From JALQUL01 sp040382935 (GTDB lineage: Bacteria > Pseudomonadota > Gammaproteobacteria > Burkholderiales > Burkholderiaceae_C): a DNA stretch of 64,000 nt. Location: the NCBI GenBank assembly GCA_040382935.1, contig JBEIEP010000002.1:1-64000 (forward strand). Direction: 5' to 3'. Positions 26,383-35,916 of this stretch are shown here, one piece after another; position 1 is the stretch's first letter; each line of letters begins with the position of its first letter. The translations under genes and the position numbers were made by a program. The notes beneath the pieces are model-generated. The model saw only the letters and a program-made list of their open reading frames with translations, searched no databases and had not been told where the DNA came from.

Positions 26383-27578
26383 CGTTGCGAAACATCGTTG
26401 TACTGGGTTCTACGGGTTCAATAGGATGTAACACCCTCGAAGTCTTGCGACTGCATCGGTCAAGGTTCCGCGTATTCGCATTAAGTGCGGCAACAAGATA
26501 CCTTGAGCTTGGACGTCAATGTGTCGAGTGGCAACCGCACTTCGCGGTAATGACCAGTGCGCCTCACGCACGGTTGCTTCAAGACTTTCTGAAGGCTGAA
26601 AATTGTCCCACCCAGGTACTCGTTGGCGCTGAGAATCTAGAAACGATTGCGTCGCACCCGGATACAACCGATGTTATGGCTGCCATTGTGGGTGCCGCAG
26701 GTTTGCGGTCTTCCATGGCGGCTGCGCGGTCGGGTAAGCGCCTGCTGTTGGCCAACAAAGAATCGTTGGTTGTAGGCGGGCAGTTGTTTGTTGAGGCGGT
26801 TGCCAATGGCGGGGCTACCTTGCTTCCCATAGACAGTGAACATTCGGCGATTTTTCAGGCCCTACCCATTGATAGATCGCAATGGCACAATCAGATCGAA
26901 AAAATTGTATTGACCGCCTCCGGTGGGCCGTTTCGGCAAACGCCTGTTGACCAATTGCGGCATATCACCCCGGAACAAGCTTGTGCCCATCCCAACTGGG
27001 TGATGGGAAGAAAAATCTCTGTGGATTCGGCCACGATGATGAATAAAGCGCTGGAAGTTATAGAAGCGAAGTACTTATTCGGCCTCGTACCAGAGCAGAT
27101 AGAGGTGGTGATTCATCCGCAGAGCGTGATTCACTCGATGGTACAGTTTGTCGATCAGTCGGTGTTGGCGCAAATGGGATCGCCAGATATGCGCGTGCCG
27201 ATTGCATACGGTCTGTCTTGGCCCCACCGGATTGACAGCGGTGCTACCGCCCTAAACCTAAGCCAGATGTCCCATCTTAGTTTTGAGTCAGTATTTGAAC
27301 ATGGCCATCCTGAGCGCTTCCCAGCACTCGCACTGGCTTGGGATTGCTTAAATGGGCCTGTGGGTAGCTGCGTGGTACTTAACGCGGCCAACGAAGTGGC
27401 TGTAGATTGTTTCTTGAAGGGACAACTACGATTCGATCAGATTGCAAAGGTCAATGCAGAGGCTTTGTCCAGAGAGTTTAGCGCTCCGCCCCCATCGGTG
27501 GACGCCGTACTCGCGCTGGACTTTGAAGTGCGCATCCGGACCAATGAGTACATCCAGCAACACAATAGGCGGACGTAA
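26379..27578 (+). CDS. dxr: 1-Deoxy-D-xylulose 5-phosphate reductoisomerase
   Basis: 399 aa. Second enzyme of the MEP isoprenoid pathway, converting DXP to MEP with NADPH; target of fosmidomycin. Motifs: NADPH-binding GSTGSIGCNTLEV (about residues 10-22), LLANKESLVVGG (about 122-133), and metal/substrate residues in PIDSEHSAIFQ (about 150-160), plus MNKALEVIEAKYLF (about 220-233). Overlaps cdsA by 4 bp and rseP by 1 bp, so the three are translationally coupled. Confidence 0.97.
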   Translation: MTLRNIVVLGSTGSIGCNTLEVLRLHRSRFRVFALSAATRYLELGRQCVEWQPHFAVMTSAPHARLLQDFLKAENCPTQVLVGAENLETIASHPDTTDVMAAIVGAAGLRSSMAAARSGKRLLLANKESLVVGGQLFVEAVANGGATLLPIDSEHSAIFQALPIDRSQWHNQIEKIVLTASGGPFRQTPVDQLRHITPEQACAHPNWVMGRKISVDSATMMNKALEVIEAKYLFGLVPEQIEVVIHPQSVIHSMVQFVDQSVLAQMGSPDMRVPIAYGLSWPHRIDSGATALNLSQMSHLSFESVFEHGHPERFPALALAWDCLNGPVGSCVVLNAANEVAVDCFLKGQLRFDQIAKVNAEALSREFSAPPPSVDAVLALDFEVRIRTNEYIQQHNRRT

Positions 27579-28951
27579 TGGCTGCGACTGTTTTTTATTT
27601 TCTTGTTGCAATTGCTATTCTAATTTTTGTGCATGAGTACGGGCACTACCGTGCAGCATTGGCCTGTAACGTGAAGGTGTTGAAGTTTGCTATTGGATTT
27701 GGTTACCCACTACTCACTTGGAGAAAAAAAGGCACAGGAACCCAGTTTGTGATTGGCGCGCTGCCGTTGGGGGGCTACGTCCAAATGGTAGATGAACGCG
27801 AAGGCGTGGTCGATCCCATCGATTTGCCTTTCGCATTTAACCGAAAAAGCCTGAAGGCACGCGCATTTATCGTGGCGGCAGGGCCACTTGCCAATTTGGT
27901 TTTAGCGGTTTTTCTGTACGGTGTTGTGAACTGGAGTGGGTATTCGGATGCTATGGCACGATTGGCCAGTCCCATCCCCTCGTCACCTGCTTATTCCGCC
28001 GGCATCGTCGCAGGCGATCTGGTGACAGCCGTAGGTGATGACCCGGAAAATCTAGTCACAGTTGACGGGTATGGTCAGTTGTCCTGGCAATTGACCCGCG
28101 CTGCTTTTAGCGACAAACCAGTCTTTCTTGAGCTCAAATCCGGCGATGCCAAAGAAGTCCGGCTCCTGGAGGTAAAACCGACAGCGGGTACCCTGCAAAC
28201 AGGCGGGAGCAACCCGGTTACTGCATTTGGATTGCGTGGCGTTTATGCAGAAGCGGTGGTGTCAAACATGGCACCAGATGGGGCCGCCAGTCGGGCCGGG
28301 TTGCGCGACGGTGACAAGGTCTTGCGGGTCGACGACAGGCCCATCGTTGATGCGGCGATGCTAAGAGAACTGATTGCAACCAACAATACCGATCCGCCCA
28401 AGACTCAGACTTGGAGTCTGCAACGGGGACAACAGACCGTTGAGGCCCAGGTTACACCCAAGCGCCTTCAAATCAACGGCCAATGGGTGGGCAGGGTGGA
28501 GTCTGTCGTGGGTGGGTCGGTTGAGCGCATACAGGTCCGTTACGGCCTGTTTGACGGCCTGCAACATGCGTTGGCGCAAACTTATCAGATGGCTCATCTC
28601 ACCACTTTGACGCTGGCCAAAATGGTGGTTGGGCAGGCTTCCGTCAAGCACATCAGTGGCCCTTTATCGGTGGCCGACTATGCGGGCAAGACGGCCGAGC
28701 GAGGACTTGAGAGTTATCTGCTATTTCTAGCCGTCATCAGTGTGAGTTTGGGCGTTCTTAATTTGTTACCGATACCGGTTTTGGACGGTGGGCATCTGAT
28801 GTATTATCTTTGGGAGGGTGTGACTGGAAAGCAGGTCACCCAGTGGTGGGCCACAACACTTCAGCGGGTGGGAGTTGCCATGATAGTAATGCTCATGGCA
28901 ATCGGACTATTCAATGACATGTCCCGCATTTTCTTTGGCCCCCTCGGTTAA
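27578..28951 (+). CDS. rseP: RIP metalloprotease RseP (site-2 protease)
   Basis: 457 aa. Intramembrane zinc protease that cleaves anti-sigma factors and remnant signal peptides. The zinc motif is HEYGH (about residues 19-24) in the first helix, where HELGH is more usual; the two His and the Glu are intact. The third ligand motif LNLLPIPVLDGGHL lies near residues 391-404. Two PDZ regions occur between the helices, the second near residues 228-280. Starts in the TAATG junction with dxr and is followed 42 bp later by bamA, the conserved order. Confidence 0.95.
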   Translation: MAATVFYFLVAIAILIFVHEYGHYRAALACNVKVLKFAIGFGYPLLTWRKKGTGTQFVIGALPLGGYVQMVDEREGVVDPIDLPFAFNRKSLKARAFIVAAGPLANLVLAVFLYGVVNWSGYSDAMARLASPIPSSPAYSAGIVAGDLVTAVGDDPENLVTVDGYGQLSWQLTRAAFSDKPVFLELKSGDAKEVRLLEVKPTAGTLQTGGSNPVTAFGLRGVYAEAVVSNMAPDGAASRAGLRDGDKVLRVDDRPIVDAAMLRELIATNNTDPPKTQTWSLQRGQQTVEAQVTPKRLQINGQWVGRVESVVGGSVERIQVRYGLFDGLQHALAQTYQMAHLTTLTLAKMVVGQASVKHISGPLSVADYAGKTAERGLESYLLFLAVISVSLGVLNLLPIPVLDGGHLMYYLWEGVTGKQVTQWWATTLQRVGVAMIVMLMAIGLFNDMSRIFFGPLG

Positions 28952-28993
28952 CAATCGCTCTCTTCAGAGCGCCTACTTGGACGCGCATTGACT

Positions 28994-31294
28994 ATGCAAA
29001 GCAAAATGTTTCGATTTTGGCCCCATGTGTTTCTCTTGAGTTTCTTGTGGCTGGTGATGGCGCTGCCCAGTTATGCCGTTGAACCTTTTCAAGTCAAAGA
29101 GATTCGTGTAGAGGGTCTTCAGCGTGTGGAGGCCGGTACGGTGTACGCAACGCTACCGTTTAGAGCGGGAGAGACTTATACGGATGAAAAGGGAGCGCTG
29201 TCAATCCGCAATCTTTTTGCACTGGGCGTATTCAAGGACGTGCGTATACAAACTGTAGGTCGTGATGTGGTCGTTGTTGTGCAGGAAAGACCAACGATCA
29301 GCCTAGTGGAGTTCACTGGAAACAAAGAATTTGACAAAGACTATCTTGTCAGAATGATGAGAGAGATCGGGCTGTTTGAGGGGCGTCCGTTTGACAAGGC
29401 CGTGGCGGATAAAGCCGAGCAGGAGATAAGACGGCAGTACTTAAGTCGAAGTTACTTTGCGACAAAAATTACCCTCACTGCCACACCGATTGACAGCAAT
29501 CGGGTGAATCTTAACTTGGCTATCACAGAAGGTGATGTTGCAAAAATTGCCGAGATAAAGTTTGTCGGTAACAAGGCTTTTTCGTCGGGGACACTCACAG
29601 ACGAGATGAGTATGGCCACTGGCAACTGGTGGAGCTGGTATACGAAAAACAATCATTATTCCAAGGCCAAGTTGAACGCCGACATTGAGGCGATACGTTC
29701 CTTCTACCTTTCGCGCGGCTATATCGAGTTCAGCATTGAGGCCCCCAAGGTCGACATTAGTCCGGCACAAGACGAAATTCGTATCACTATTTCACTTTTT
29801 GAAGGTGCACAATTCCAGGTGGCAGGCGTGCGGTTTGAGGGCAATCTACTTGGAAAAGAACAGGAACTTAAGTCGAATGTAACTGTTGACATAGGCAAAC
29901 CATTCGATGCAGAAAAGGCCAATGAAAGTTCACAAAAGTTGTCTAAGGCCCTAGGTAACTTAGGGTATGCATTTGCTAGAGCTGAAGTTATTCCGGTGCT
30001 TGATAGAGTCGGGTCTAAGGTCACCTTGGTGTTTAAGGTTGAACCGGGTGTTAGGGCGTATGTCAGACGCGTCAATATTTCTGGAAATGCTCGAACTCGA
30101 GACGAGGTTATTCGACGAGAGTTCAGACAAATTGAGGCTTCTTGGTACGATGGCGATAAGATTCGAGCTTCGCGTGATCGGATAGACCGCTTAGGTTTTT
30201 TTACCGATGTGCAGATTGACACGCAAGAGGTACCAGGTGCGCCAGACCAAGTGGATGTCAATTTAGTTGTGGTGGAAAAATCCACAGCCAATTGGAGCCT
30301 AGGCGCGGGCTATTCAACTGCTGAAAAACTGTCACTTCAGGCGGGTATTCGTCAGGAAAACGCATTTGGTTCTGGTCATTACATCGGGCTCAATGTGGAC
30401 ACGAGTAAATTCAATAGGCAACTAGCCATCAACAACACCGATCCGTACTTCACGCCCGAAGGGGTATCGCGTTCGACCGAGGTTTTCTACCGGACGACCA
30501 AGCCCACAACCTTATTGGACACCGATTACAAACTAATTAATCAAGGGGTAGGATTGAGTTTCGGTGTACCTTACACCGAAAATGACACTGTGTATTTCCG
30601 TATAACCTATGACCAATTGAGGGTACAGGACGGTACTAATTTGCCTCAGACGTACAAAAATTACGTTCAGAGAGTTGGTTCTAGTAGCCACACTGTCCCC
30701 GTGTCCATTGGCTGGGGTTCAGATACCCGTGACAGCGCATTGGCGCCATCTGTGGGATCGGTCAAGCGCATAAATGTTGACCTCAATGTGATTGGTGAGT
30801 CCAAGTATGCCAAAGGCACGGTGCAGTACCAGCACTACATCCCACTTAGCCGAAAGGTCACCGTAGCCTTTAACTCGCAGTTGGATTGGGGCGAAGGTTT
30901 GGGCGGAAATCCGTACCCGTTTTTTAAGAATTTCTACGGCGGAGGTTTGGGTTCTGTAAGGGGATTTGAAACCAATTCGCTAGGCCCGGTGGACGAAACG
31001 ACCAAACTTAGTATAGGGGGCGCGAAAGCGGCGGTGGTTAGCTTGGAAGTACTTACCCCCTTACCAGGAGGCGGAAATGACCGCACCCTTAGGATGTATG
31101 GCTTCATTGACGTAGGAAACGTATTTGGCGAATCGCAGCCATTCAAATTTGGGGGCTTTAAGAGCTCAATGGGCATTGGGTTGAGTTGGAACTCACCTGT
31201 TGGGCCGTTGCGCCTGTCCTTTGCCAAGCCAATTAAGAAGTCATCCACAGATAAACTCGAAAAAATTCAATTTCAAATCGGAACAGGGTTTTAA
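28994..31294 (+). CDS. bamA: Outer-membrane assembly factor BamA
   Basis: 766 aa. Omp85 beta-barrel that inserts outer-membrane proteins. A signal peptide ends near LPSYAVEP; five POTRA domains follow (about residues 25-425), then the 16-strand barrel with the conserved VRGF loop motif (SVRGFETNSLGP) and a C-terminal phenylalanine (FQIGTGF). ATG 28994 is used; a TTG two codons earlier (28988) is a less likely alternative, and neither has a strong Shine-Dalgarno. BamD is coded in the same window at 57.5-58.4 kb. Followed at once by skp. Confidence 0.96.
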   Translation: MQSKMFRFWPHVFLLSFLWLVMALPSYAVEPFQVKEIRVEGLQRVEAGTVYATLPFRAGETYTDEKGALSIRNLFALGVFKDVRIQTVGRDVVVVVQERPTISLVEFTGNKEFDKDYLVRMMREIGLFEGRPFDKAVADKAEQEIRRQYLSRSYFATKITLTATPIDSNRVNLNLAITEGDVAKIAEIKFVGNKAFSSGTLTDEMSMATGNWWSWYTKNNHYSKAKLNADIEAIRSFYLSRGYIEFSIEAPKVDISPAQDEIRITISLFEGAQFQVAGVRFEGNLLGKEQELKSNVTVDIGKPFDAEKANESSQKLSKALGNLGYAFARAEVIPVLDRVGSKVTLVFKVEPGVRAYVRRVNISGNARTRDEVIRREFRQIEASWYDGDKIRASRDRIDRLGFFTDVQIDTQEVPGAPDQVDVNLVVVEKSTANWSLGAGYSTAEKLSLQAGIRQENAFGSGHYIGLNVDTSKFNRQLAINNTDPYFTPEGVSRSTEVFYRTTKPTTLLDTDYKLINQGVGLSFGVPYTENDTVYFRITYDQLRVQDGTNLPQTYKNYVQRVGSSSHTVPVSIGWGSDTRDSALAPSVGSVKRINVDLNVIGESKYAKGTVQYQHYIPLSRKVTVAFNSQLDWGEGLGGNPYPFFKNFYGGGLGSVRGFETNSLGPVDETTKLSIGGAKAAVVSLEVLTPLPGGGNDRTLRMYGFIDVGNVFGESQPFKFGGFKSSMGIGLSWNSPVGPLRLSFAKPIKKSSTDKLEKIQFQIGTGF

Positions 31295-31296
31295 CT

Positions 31297-31812
31297 ATGA
31301 AAACACATCAAATGATTCGGGCAGCCGTTGTGGGAGTGGTGCTTACCACGATCGGGTTGGGAGCTGCTGTGGCGCAGGACTTCAGAATCGGGTTCGTAAG
31401 CAGTGAGCGCATTTTTAGAGAAGCCAACCTGTCCAAGTCAGCAACCGCGAAACTTGAGCAAGAGATTTCAAGGCGCGAGAAAGAACTAATCGACATCGAA
31501 AGTAATTTAAAAGCTTCGGCAGAACGGCTTGAAAAAGACGCTCCCACGTTGTCGGAGTCGCAGCGAAATTTGCGCCAACGGCAATTGCTTGACCAAGACA
31601 GAGACCTGCAACGCAAGCGTCGTGAATTCCAGGAGGATTTGGCCGCTCGACGGAACGAAGAGTTGCAAACGGTGTTGGAACGGGCCAATAAGGCCATCAA
31701 ACAGGTTGCTGAAACGGAAAAGTACGATGTGGTGCTGCAGGAAGCTGCCTATATCAGTCCCAAGCACGACATTACCGACAAGGTTCTAAAAGTACTTAAC
31801 GCGGCCAAGTAG
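31297..31812 (+). CDS. skp: Periplasmic chaperone Skp/OmpH
   Basis: 171 aa. Trimeric jellyfish-like chaperone that carries unfolded outer-membrane proteins to the BAM complex. A signal peptide (to about residue 26, GLGAAVAQ) precedes the core segment FRIGFVSSERIFREA; the middle (about 50-135) is a long charged coiled coil, as expected for the tentacles. It starts 2 bp after the bamA stop. Length and position between bamA and lpxD are standard. Confidence 0.93.
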   Translation: MKTHQMIRAAVVGVVLTTIGLGAAVAQDFRIGFVSSERIFREANLSKSATAKLEQEISRREKELIDIESNLKASAERLEKDAPTLSESQRNLRQRQLLDQDRDLQRKRREFQEDLAARRNEELQTVLERANKAIKQVAETEKYDVVLQEAAYISPKHDITDKVLKVLNAAK

Positions 31813-31820
31813 TTGGGTGA

Positions 31821-32837
31821 TTGGCGGTTAGGGTGCTCGGATTCAGTCTTCATGAAATAGTTCTTGCCTTGGGCGGGGAGCTGCTGGGCGACCCTGATTT
31901 TCGGGTTTACCAATTGAGGTCACTGACAGAGGCCAAGTCTTTAGACATTAGTTTTGTGCGTGATGATGTGCCGCTTGCAAAGTGGCAGACGACGCAGGCC
32001 GGATGCCTTATTGTTTCCGCTAAGAACCAAGCTGCAGCGGTGGTCCGAGGGCACAGCATCATTACGCCCGATCCCTACCTTTTCTATGCACGTTTGAGCG
32101 GTTTATGGCGTCAGAGGTTCGGCGCTCCTTACCATCAACCGGGTATTCACCCCAGTGCGGTAATTGAGTCTGGGGCAATTATTGACCAGACCGCTACCAT
32201 TGGTCCCTTGTCAGTGGTTGAATCTGGTGCTCACATCGGCGCGCGCACTGTGTTGGTGGCCAGGGTTCACATTGCTAGAGAATGTATTGTGGGTGACGAC
32301 TGTATTCTTCACCCCGGTGTGGTGGTGGGCGCCGATGGATTTGGGTTTGCGCGACGGTCAAACGCCGATGGTGGCGGATGGGAAAAAATTGAGCAGTTGG
32401 GCGCCGTAAGAATCGGGAACCAGGTTGAGATTGGCGCCAACACGTGTGTTGATAGAGGCGCCTTGCAAGATACGGTCATTGAAGACGGGGTCAAGCTGGA
32501 CAACCTGATTCAGATTGGTCATAACGTAAAAATTGGTTCTCGCACTGCCATTGCCGCCTGTGTGGCCATTGCGGGTAGCACTTCCGTTGGGAGCGACTGC
32601 ACGATTGGTGGTACAAGCAATATTGCTGGGCATTTGACAATTGCGGATGGGGTGCATATTTCAGGGGCCACGACGGTGATGAAGTCGGTGTTGAAACCAG
32701 GCACCTATACTGGCGTGTACCCCATGGAGCCTCACGAACAATGGGAAAAAACCGCTGCGGGCCTTCGCCGACTCAGCGGGCTCAGAGAGCGGATACAAAA
32801 AATGGAATCGAAACTTAACGGGAACCTATCACCATGA
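31821..32837 (+). CDS. lpxD: UDP-3-O-acylglucosamine N-acyltransferase LpxD
   Basis: 338 aa. Third enzyme of lipid A synthesis, adding the N-linked 3-hydroxyacyl chain. An N-terminal uridine-binding domain (LGFSLHEIVLALGGELLGD, then the SLTEAKSLDISFV strand) is followed by a left-handed beta-helix of hexapeptide repeats (about 105-300) with the catalytic histidine in LIQIGHNVKIG (about residues 232-242). The start is uncertain: a TTG at 31821 is used, with only a poorly spaced GGGTGA upstream; a GTG at 31833 is an alternative. Overlaps fabZ by 4 bp. Confidence 0.92.
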   Translation: MAVRVLGFSLHEIVLALGGELLGDPDFRVYQLRSLTEAKSLDISFVRDDVPLAKWQTTQAGCLIVSAKNQAAAVVRGHSIITPDPYLFYARLSGLWRQRFGAPYHQPGIHPSAVIESGAIIDQTATIGPLSVVESGAHIGARTVLVARVHIARECIVGDDCILHPGVVVGADGFGFARRSNADGGGWEKIEQLGAVRIGNQVEIGANTCVDRGALQDTVIEDGVKLDNLIQIGHNVKIGSRTAIAACVAIAGSTSVGSDCTIGGTSNIAGHLTIADGVHISGATTVMKSVLKPGTYTGVYPMEPHEQWEKTAAGLRRLSGLRERIQKMESKLNGNLSP

Positions 32838-33283
32838 AAATGGACATTCACAGAGTCCTTAAACAACTACCGCATCGTTACCCCTTTGTGTTGGTTGACC
32901 GCGTCTTGGAGATTGAGAAAGGTGTGCGGATTCGGGCGCTCAAAAACGTCACCATCAACGAACCGTATTTTGTGGGTCATTTTCCCCATAGACCAGTGAT
33001 GCCGGGGGTGCTCATCCTGGAGGCTTTGGCACAATCGGCAGCAATTTTGGGTTTTGACGCCTTGGATGTCACGCCTGATGACAAAACACTTTTTTACTTT
33101 GCCGGGATTGATGGTGTTAGGTTTAAACGCCCGGTTGAGCCCGGCGACCAACTGATTTTGGAAATGGAAGTCGATCGGGTGCGCTCGGGAATGTGGCGGT
33201 TCAAAGGGCAGGCCTTGGTCGATGGAGAAATAGTGACCGAAGCGCAGATCATGTGCACGATTCGACGCATAGAGGAAGAGTAA
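32834..33283 (+). CDS. fabZ: 3-Hydroxyacyl-ACP dehydratase FabZ
   Basis: 149 aa. Hot-dog-fold dehydratase of fatty-acid elongation, competing with LpxA/LpxD for 3-hydroxyacyl-ACP. LPHRYPFVLVDRV (about residues 12-24) and the catalytic His/Glu block HFPHRPVMPGVLILEALAQ (about 49-67) are intact. ATGA overlap with lpxD and an 7-bp gap to lpxA show tight coupling between lipid A and fatty-acid synthesis. Confidence 0.96.
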   Translation: MKMDIHRVLKQLPHRYPFVLVDRVLEIEKGVRIRALKNVTINEPYFVGHFPHRPVMPGVLILEALAQSAAILGFDALDVTPDDKTLFYFAGIDGVRFKRPVEPGDQLILEMEVDRVRSGMWRFKGQALVDGEIVTEAQIMCTIRRIEEE

Positions 33284-33290
33284 CTCGGTC

Positions 33291-34076
33291 ATGGCAAGTA
33301 TCCACCCCACTGCCGTTATTCAGCCCGGTGCAACCATTGCGGATTCGGCACAGATTGGTCCCTACTGCGTGATCGGTTCTGGGGTGCAGATTGGCGAGCA
33401 CACCGTGGTTGGCCCACATTGCACCATCGAAGGCAAAACCCGTATTGGCTCCCACAATCGTATCTTTCAGTTCAATTCAATTGGTGCGCCGCCACAAGAC
33501 AAAAAATACGCAGGTGAGCCTACACAATTGGAAATTGGTGACAGAAACACGATTCGAGAGTTCTGCACGATCAACACCGGAACCGTGCAAGACGCGGGGG
33601 TGACGCGGATTGGGCATGACAATTGGATCATGGCCTATGTTCACGTTGCGCACGATTGTCAGGTCGGCAACCAAACCATTTTGGCAAACCACGCCACTTT
33701 GGCTGGTCATGTGCATTTGGGCGATTGGGTGATTGTCGGCGGGCTAACCGGTATTCACCAATTTGTGCATGTCGGTGCGCATGCCATGCTGGGATTCGCT
33801 AGCGCGATTACGCAAGATGTACTCCCGTTTTTGATGGTGGATGGCAATCCTAGCGGTGTGCGGGGCATCAACCAGGAAGGCCTTAAACGGCGTGGGTTTG
33901 ACAGTGACCAGGTTGCCGCAATCAAACAGGCGTATCGCATCATTTTCCGTAAAAATTTAGCACTAGAGATGGCGCTCGAAGAAGTCACGACGCTGGCCAG
34001 TCAACAGTCTGAACCGGCTGACTTGTTGGGCATGGTGGCCGCAGCTCGCCGCTCTTCGCGTGGCTTGGCACGTTAG
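33291..34076 (+). CDS. lpxA: UDP-N-acetylglucosamine acyltransferase LpxA
   Basis: 261 aa. First enzyme of lipid A synthesis, O-acylating UDP-GlcNAc. The sequence is a continuous left-handed beta-helix (ASIHPTAVIQPGATI onward), with the catalytic His in YVHVAHDCQVGNQ (about residues 116-128) and a C-terminal helical domain (RRGFDSDQVAAIKQAYRIIF). Trimeric and cytoplasmic. Length is typical. Confidence 0.96.
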   Translation: MASIHPTAVIQPGATIADSAQIGPYCVIGSGVQIGEHTVVGPHCTIEGKTRIGSHNRIFQFNSIGAPPQDKKYAGEPTQLEIGDRNTIREFCTINTGTVQDAGVTRIGHDNWIMAYVHVAHDCQVGNQTILANHATLAGHVHLGDWVIVGGLTGIHQFVHVGAHAMLGFASAITQDVLPFLMVDGNPSGVRGINQEGLKRRGFDSDQVAAIKQAYRIIFRKNLALEMALEEVTTLASQQSEPADLLGMVAAARRSSRGLAR

Positions 34077-34084
34077 GAGTTGTT

Positions 34085-35272
34085 TTGACGCAAACCGAAT
34101 TGGCTATGCGGTCCTCAGAGCAGGCCTTGCGTATTGCCATGGTTGCAGGTGAGGCTTCGGGGGATTTGTTGGCCTCTTTAGTGCTTGATAAGCTAAAAGA
34201 ACATTGGCCGCAGTTGCGGGCACAAGGAATAGGCGGATCGCGCATGGTGCGATCGGGGTTTGAGGCGCAATGGCCCAGTGAGAAACTGGCTGTGTTTGGC
34301 TACCTAGACGCTTTAAGGGTTTACCGTTCCCTCTCGCGCATCAGGTCCGGATTGGTGCAGCAGTGGACGCAAAAGCCCCCGAATTTGTTTATCGGATTTG
34401 ATGCGCCGGACTTTAACTTTGGGTTGGAACGCCAATTGCGGCAGCAGGGCGTCAAAACATTGCATGTGGTTTGTCCCTCGTTTTGGGCATGGCGCCCGGC
34501 AAGGGTCAAGGTGCTGGCCGAGTGTGCTGATCATGTACTGTGCCTTTTTCCGTTTGAGCCGCCTTTGTTAGCGGCGCACGGAATCAAGGCCAGTTATATT
34601 GGGCACCCTTTGGCATCTGTTATTCCTCTACAGCCCGATAAGGCGAAAGCGCGGGTTGAACTGGGTATCGCCGAGCGCGATACGCTTATCGCATTGCTAC
34701 CGGGCAGCCGTCGGTCAGAGGTCCAGCACATAGCGCCTACGCTGCTAGAGACTGCGCGCCTCCTAGCGGCCAAGCGCCCGGGGATACGGTTTGCCTTGCC
34801 GACCACGGTTGAGCGGCAGTCCCAGGTTGTCCAACTGATTGAAGCAGAGGGTTTGTCAGCGCTGATACAGGTGGTGCTGAACGGGTCGCACCAGGTGTTG
34901 ATGGCCGCCGACACGGCCATTGTTGCCAGCGGGACGGCAACACTGGAGGCCGCTCTTTGCAAATGCCCCATGGTGATTGTTTATCGAGTGGGGCGGGTGT
35001 CTGGTTGGTTGTTAAGGCATATGCACCTGCAAAAGTGGGTGGGTTTGCCGAATATTTTGGCCAACGAAGAGATAGTCCCCGAGTTGCTTCAAGACGCAGC
35101 CCAACCGGTCGCAATCGCGCGTGAAGTGGAGCGCTGGCTTGACGAACCGGCCAGAGTGCAGGCCGTGCAGCCGCGGTTCATGGACCTGCACCGGATACTT
35201 AGGCAGGACACCGGTGCGATTGCCGTCAAAGTCGTCGATGAACTTGTCTATGCTGCCTTGATCGCTGTGTAA
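34085..35272 (+). CDS. lpxB: Lipid-A-disaccharide synthase
   Basis: 395 aa. GT19 glycosyltransferase that condenses UDP-2,3-diacylglucosamine with lipid X. Motifs: MVAGEASGDLLASLV near residue 20, FIGFDAPDFNFGLE (about 99-112), CPSFWAWRPAR (about 130-140) and LLPGSRRSEVQ (about 203-213). The start is a TTG at 34085 preceded by AGGAG; an in-frame ATG at 34106 is an alternative that would shorten the product by seven residues. Continues lpxA-lpxB-rnhB. Confidence 0.95.
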   Translation: MTQTELAMRSSEQALRIAMVAGEASGDLLASLVLDKLKEHWPQLRAQGIGGSRMVRSGFEAQWPSEKLAVFGYLDALRVYRSLSRIRSGLVQQWTQKPPNLFIGFDAPDFNFGLERQLRQQGVKTLHVVCPSFWAWRPARVKVLAECADHVLCLFPFEPPLLAAHGIKASYIGHPLASVIPLQPDKAKARVELGIAERDTLIALLPGSRRSEVQHIAPTLLETARLLAAKRPGIRFALPTTVERQSQVVQLIEAEGLSALIQVVLNGSHQVLMAADTAIVASGTATLEAALCKCPMVIVYRVGRVSGWLLRHMHLQKWVGLPNILANEEIVPELLQDAAQPVAIAREVERWLDEPARVQAVQPRFMDLHRILRQDTGAIAVKVVDELVYAALIAV

Positions 35273-35274
35273 CT

Positions 35275-35916
35275 ATGAAGAGGCAACCGCACCCGCTCAC
35301 AGGCGCACAATTGGATTTGGACTGGCGTCCCACGGGTTTGCATGCCGGGGTGGACGAAGCCGGCCGTGGCCCCTTGGCCGGGCCCGTGGTGGCCTGTGCC
35401 GTTATTCTGAACGAAGTCCAGAGTATTAAAGGACTTGCGGACTCAAAAACATTGAGTGCCAGCCGTCGCGACCGTCTTTTTGACGAGATCGTCGCCAAGG
35501 CCCTGTGCGTATCCCTCGGCCAGGCCAGCGTCGAGGAAATTGATGACCTGAACATTTTGCAGGCGACGCTACTGGCCATGCAAAGAGCGGTGAGTGGTCT
35601 GCGGCTTAAACCCCAGATGGTCTTGGTCGATGGCAATCGGCTGCCGCTATTCGATTGTGTCGCTCAGGCCATTGTCAAAGGTGACCAAACAGAACCAGCC
35701 ATTTCAGCCGCATCGATAGTGGCCAAAGTCAGTCGAGACCGTTTGTGCGCTGAGCTTCACCAACAATTTCCGTTGTACGGCTTTGACCAACACAAGGGCT
35801 ACGGTACTGCGGCTCATATGCGTGCCTTGACGCAGTACGGACCTTGTCCGGCCCATAGGCAAAGTTTTGCACCGGTCAGGCAAGCATTACAGGAGAAACG
35901 CAGTGCAACAGGATGA
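35275..35916 (+). CDS. rnhB: Ribonuclease HII
   Basis: 213 aa. Removes ribonucleotides from DNA and RNA of RNA-DNA hybrids. The catalytic acidic residues are in VDEAGRGPLAGPV (about residues 25-37) and LVDGNRLP (about 120-127); the C-terminal HKGYGTAAHM block (about 172-181) is typical. It begins 2 bp after lpxB and overlaps the following methyltransferase by 14 bp. Confidence 0.95.
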   Translation: MKRQPHPLTGAQLDLDWRPTGLHAGVDEAGRGPLAGPVVACAVILNEVQSIKGLADSKTLSASRRDRLFDEIVAKALCVSLGQASVEEIDDLNILQATLLAMQRAVSGLRLKPQMVLVDGNRLPLFDCVAQAIVKGDQTEPAISAASIVAKVSRDRLCAELHQQFPLYGFDQHKGYGTAAHMRALTQYGPCPAHRQSFAPVRQALQEKRSATG

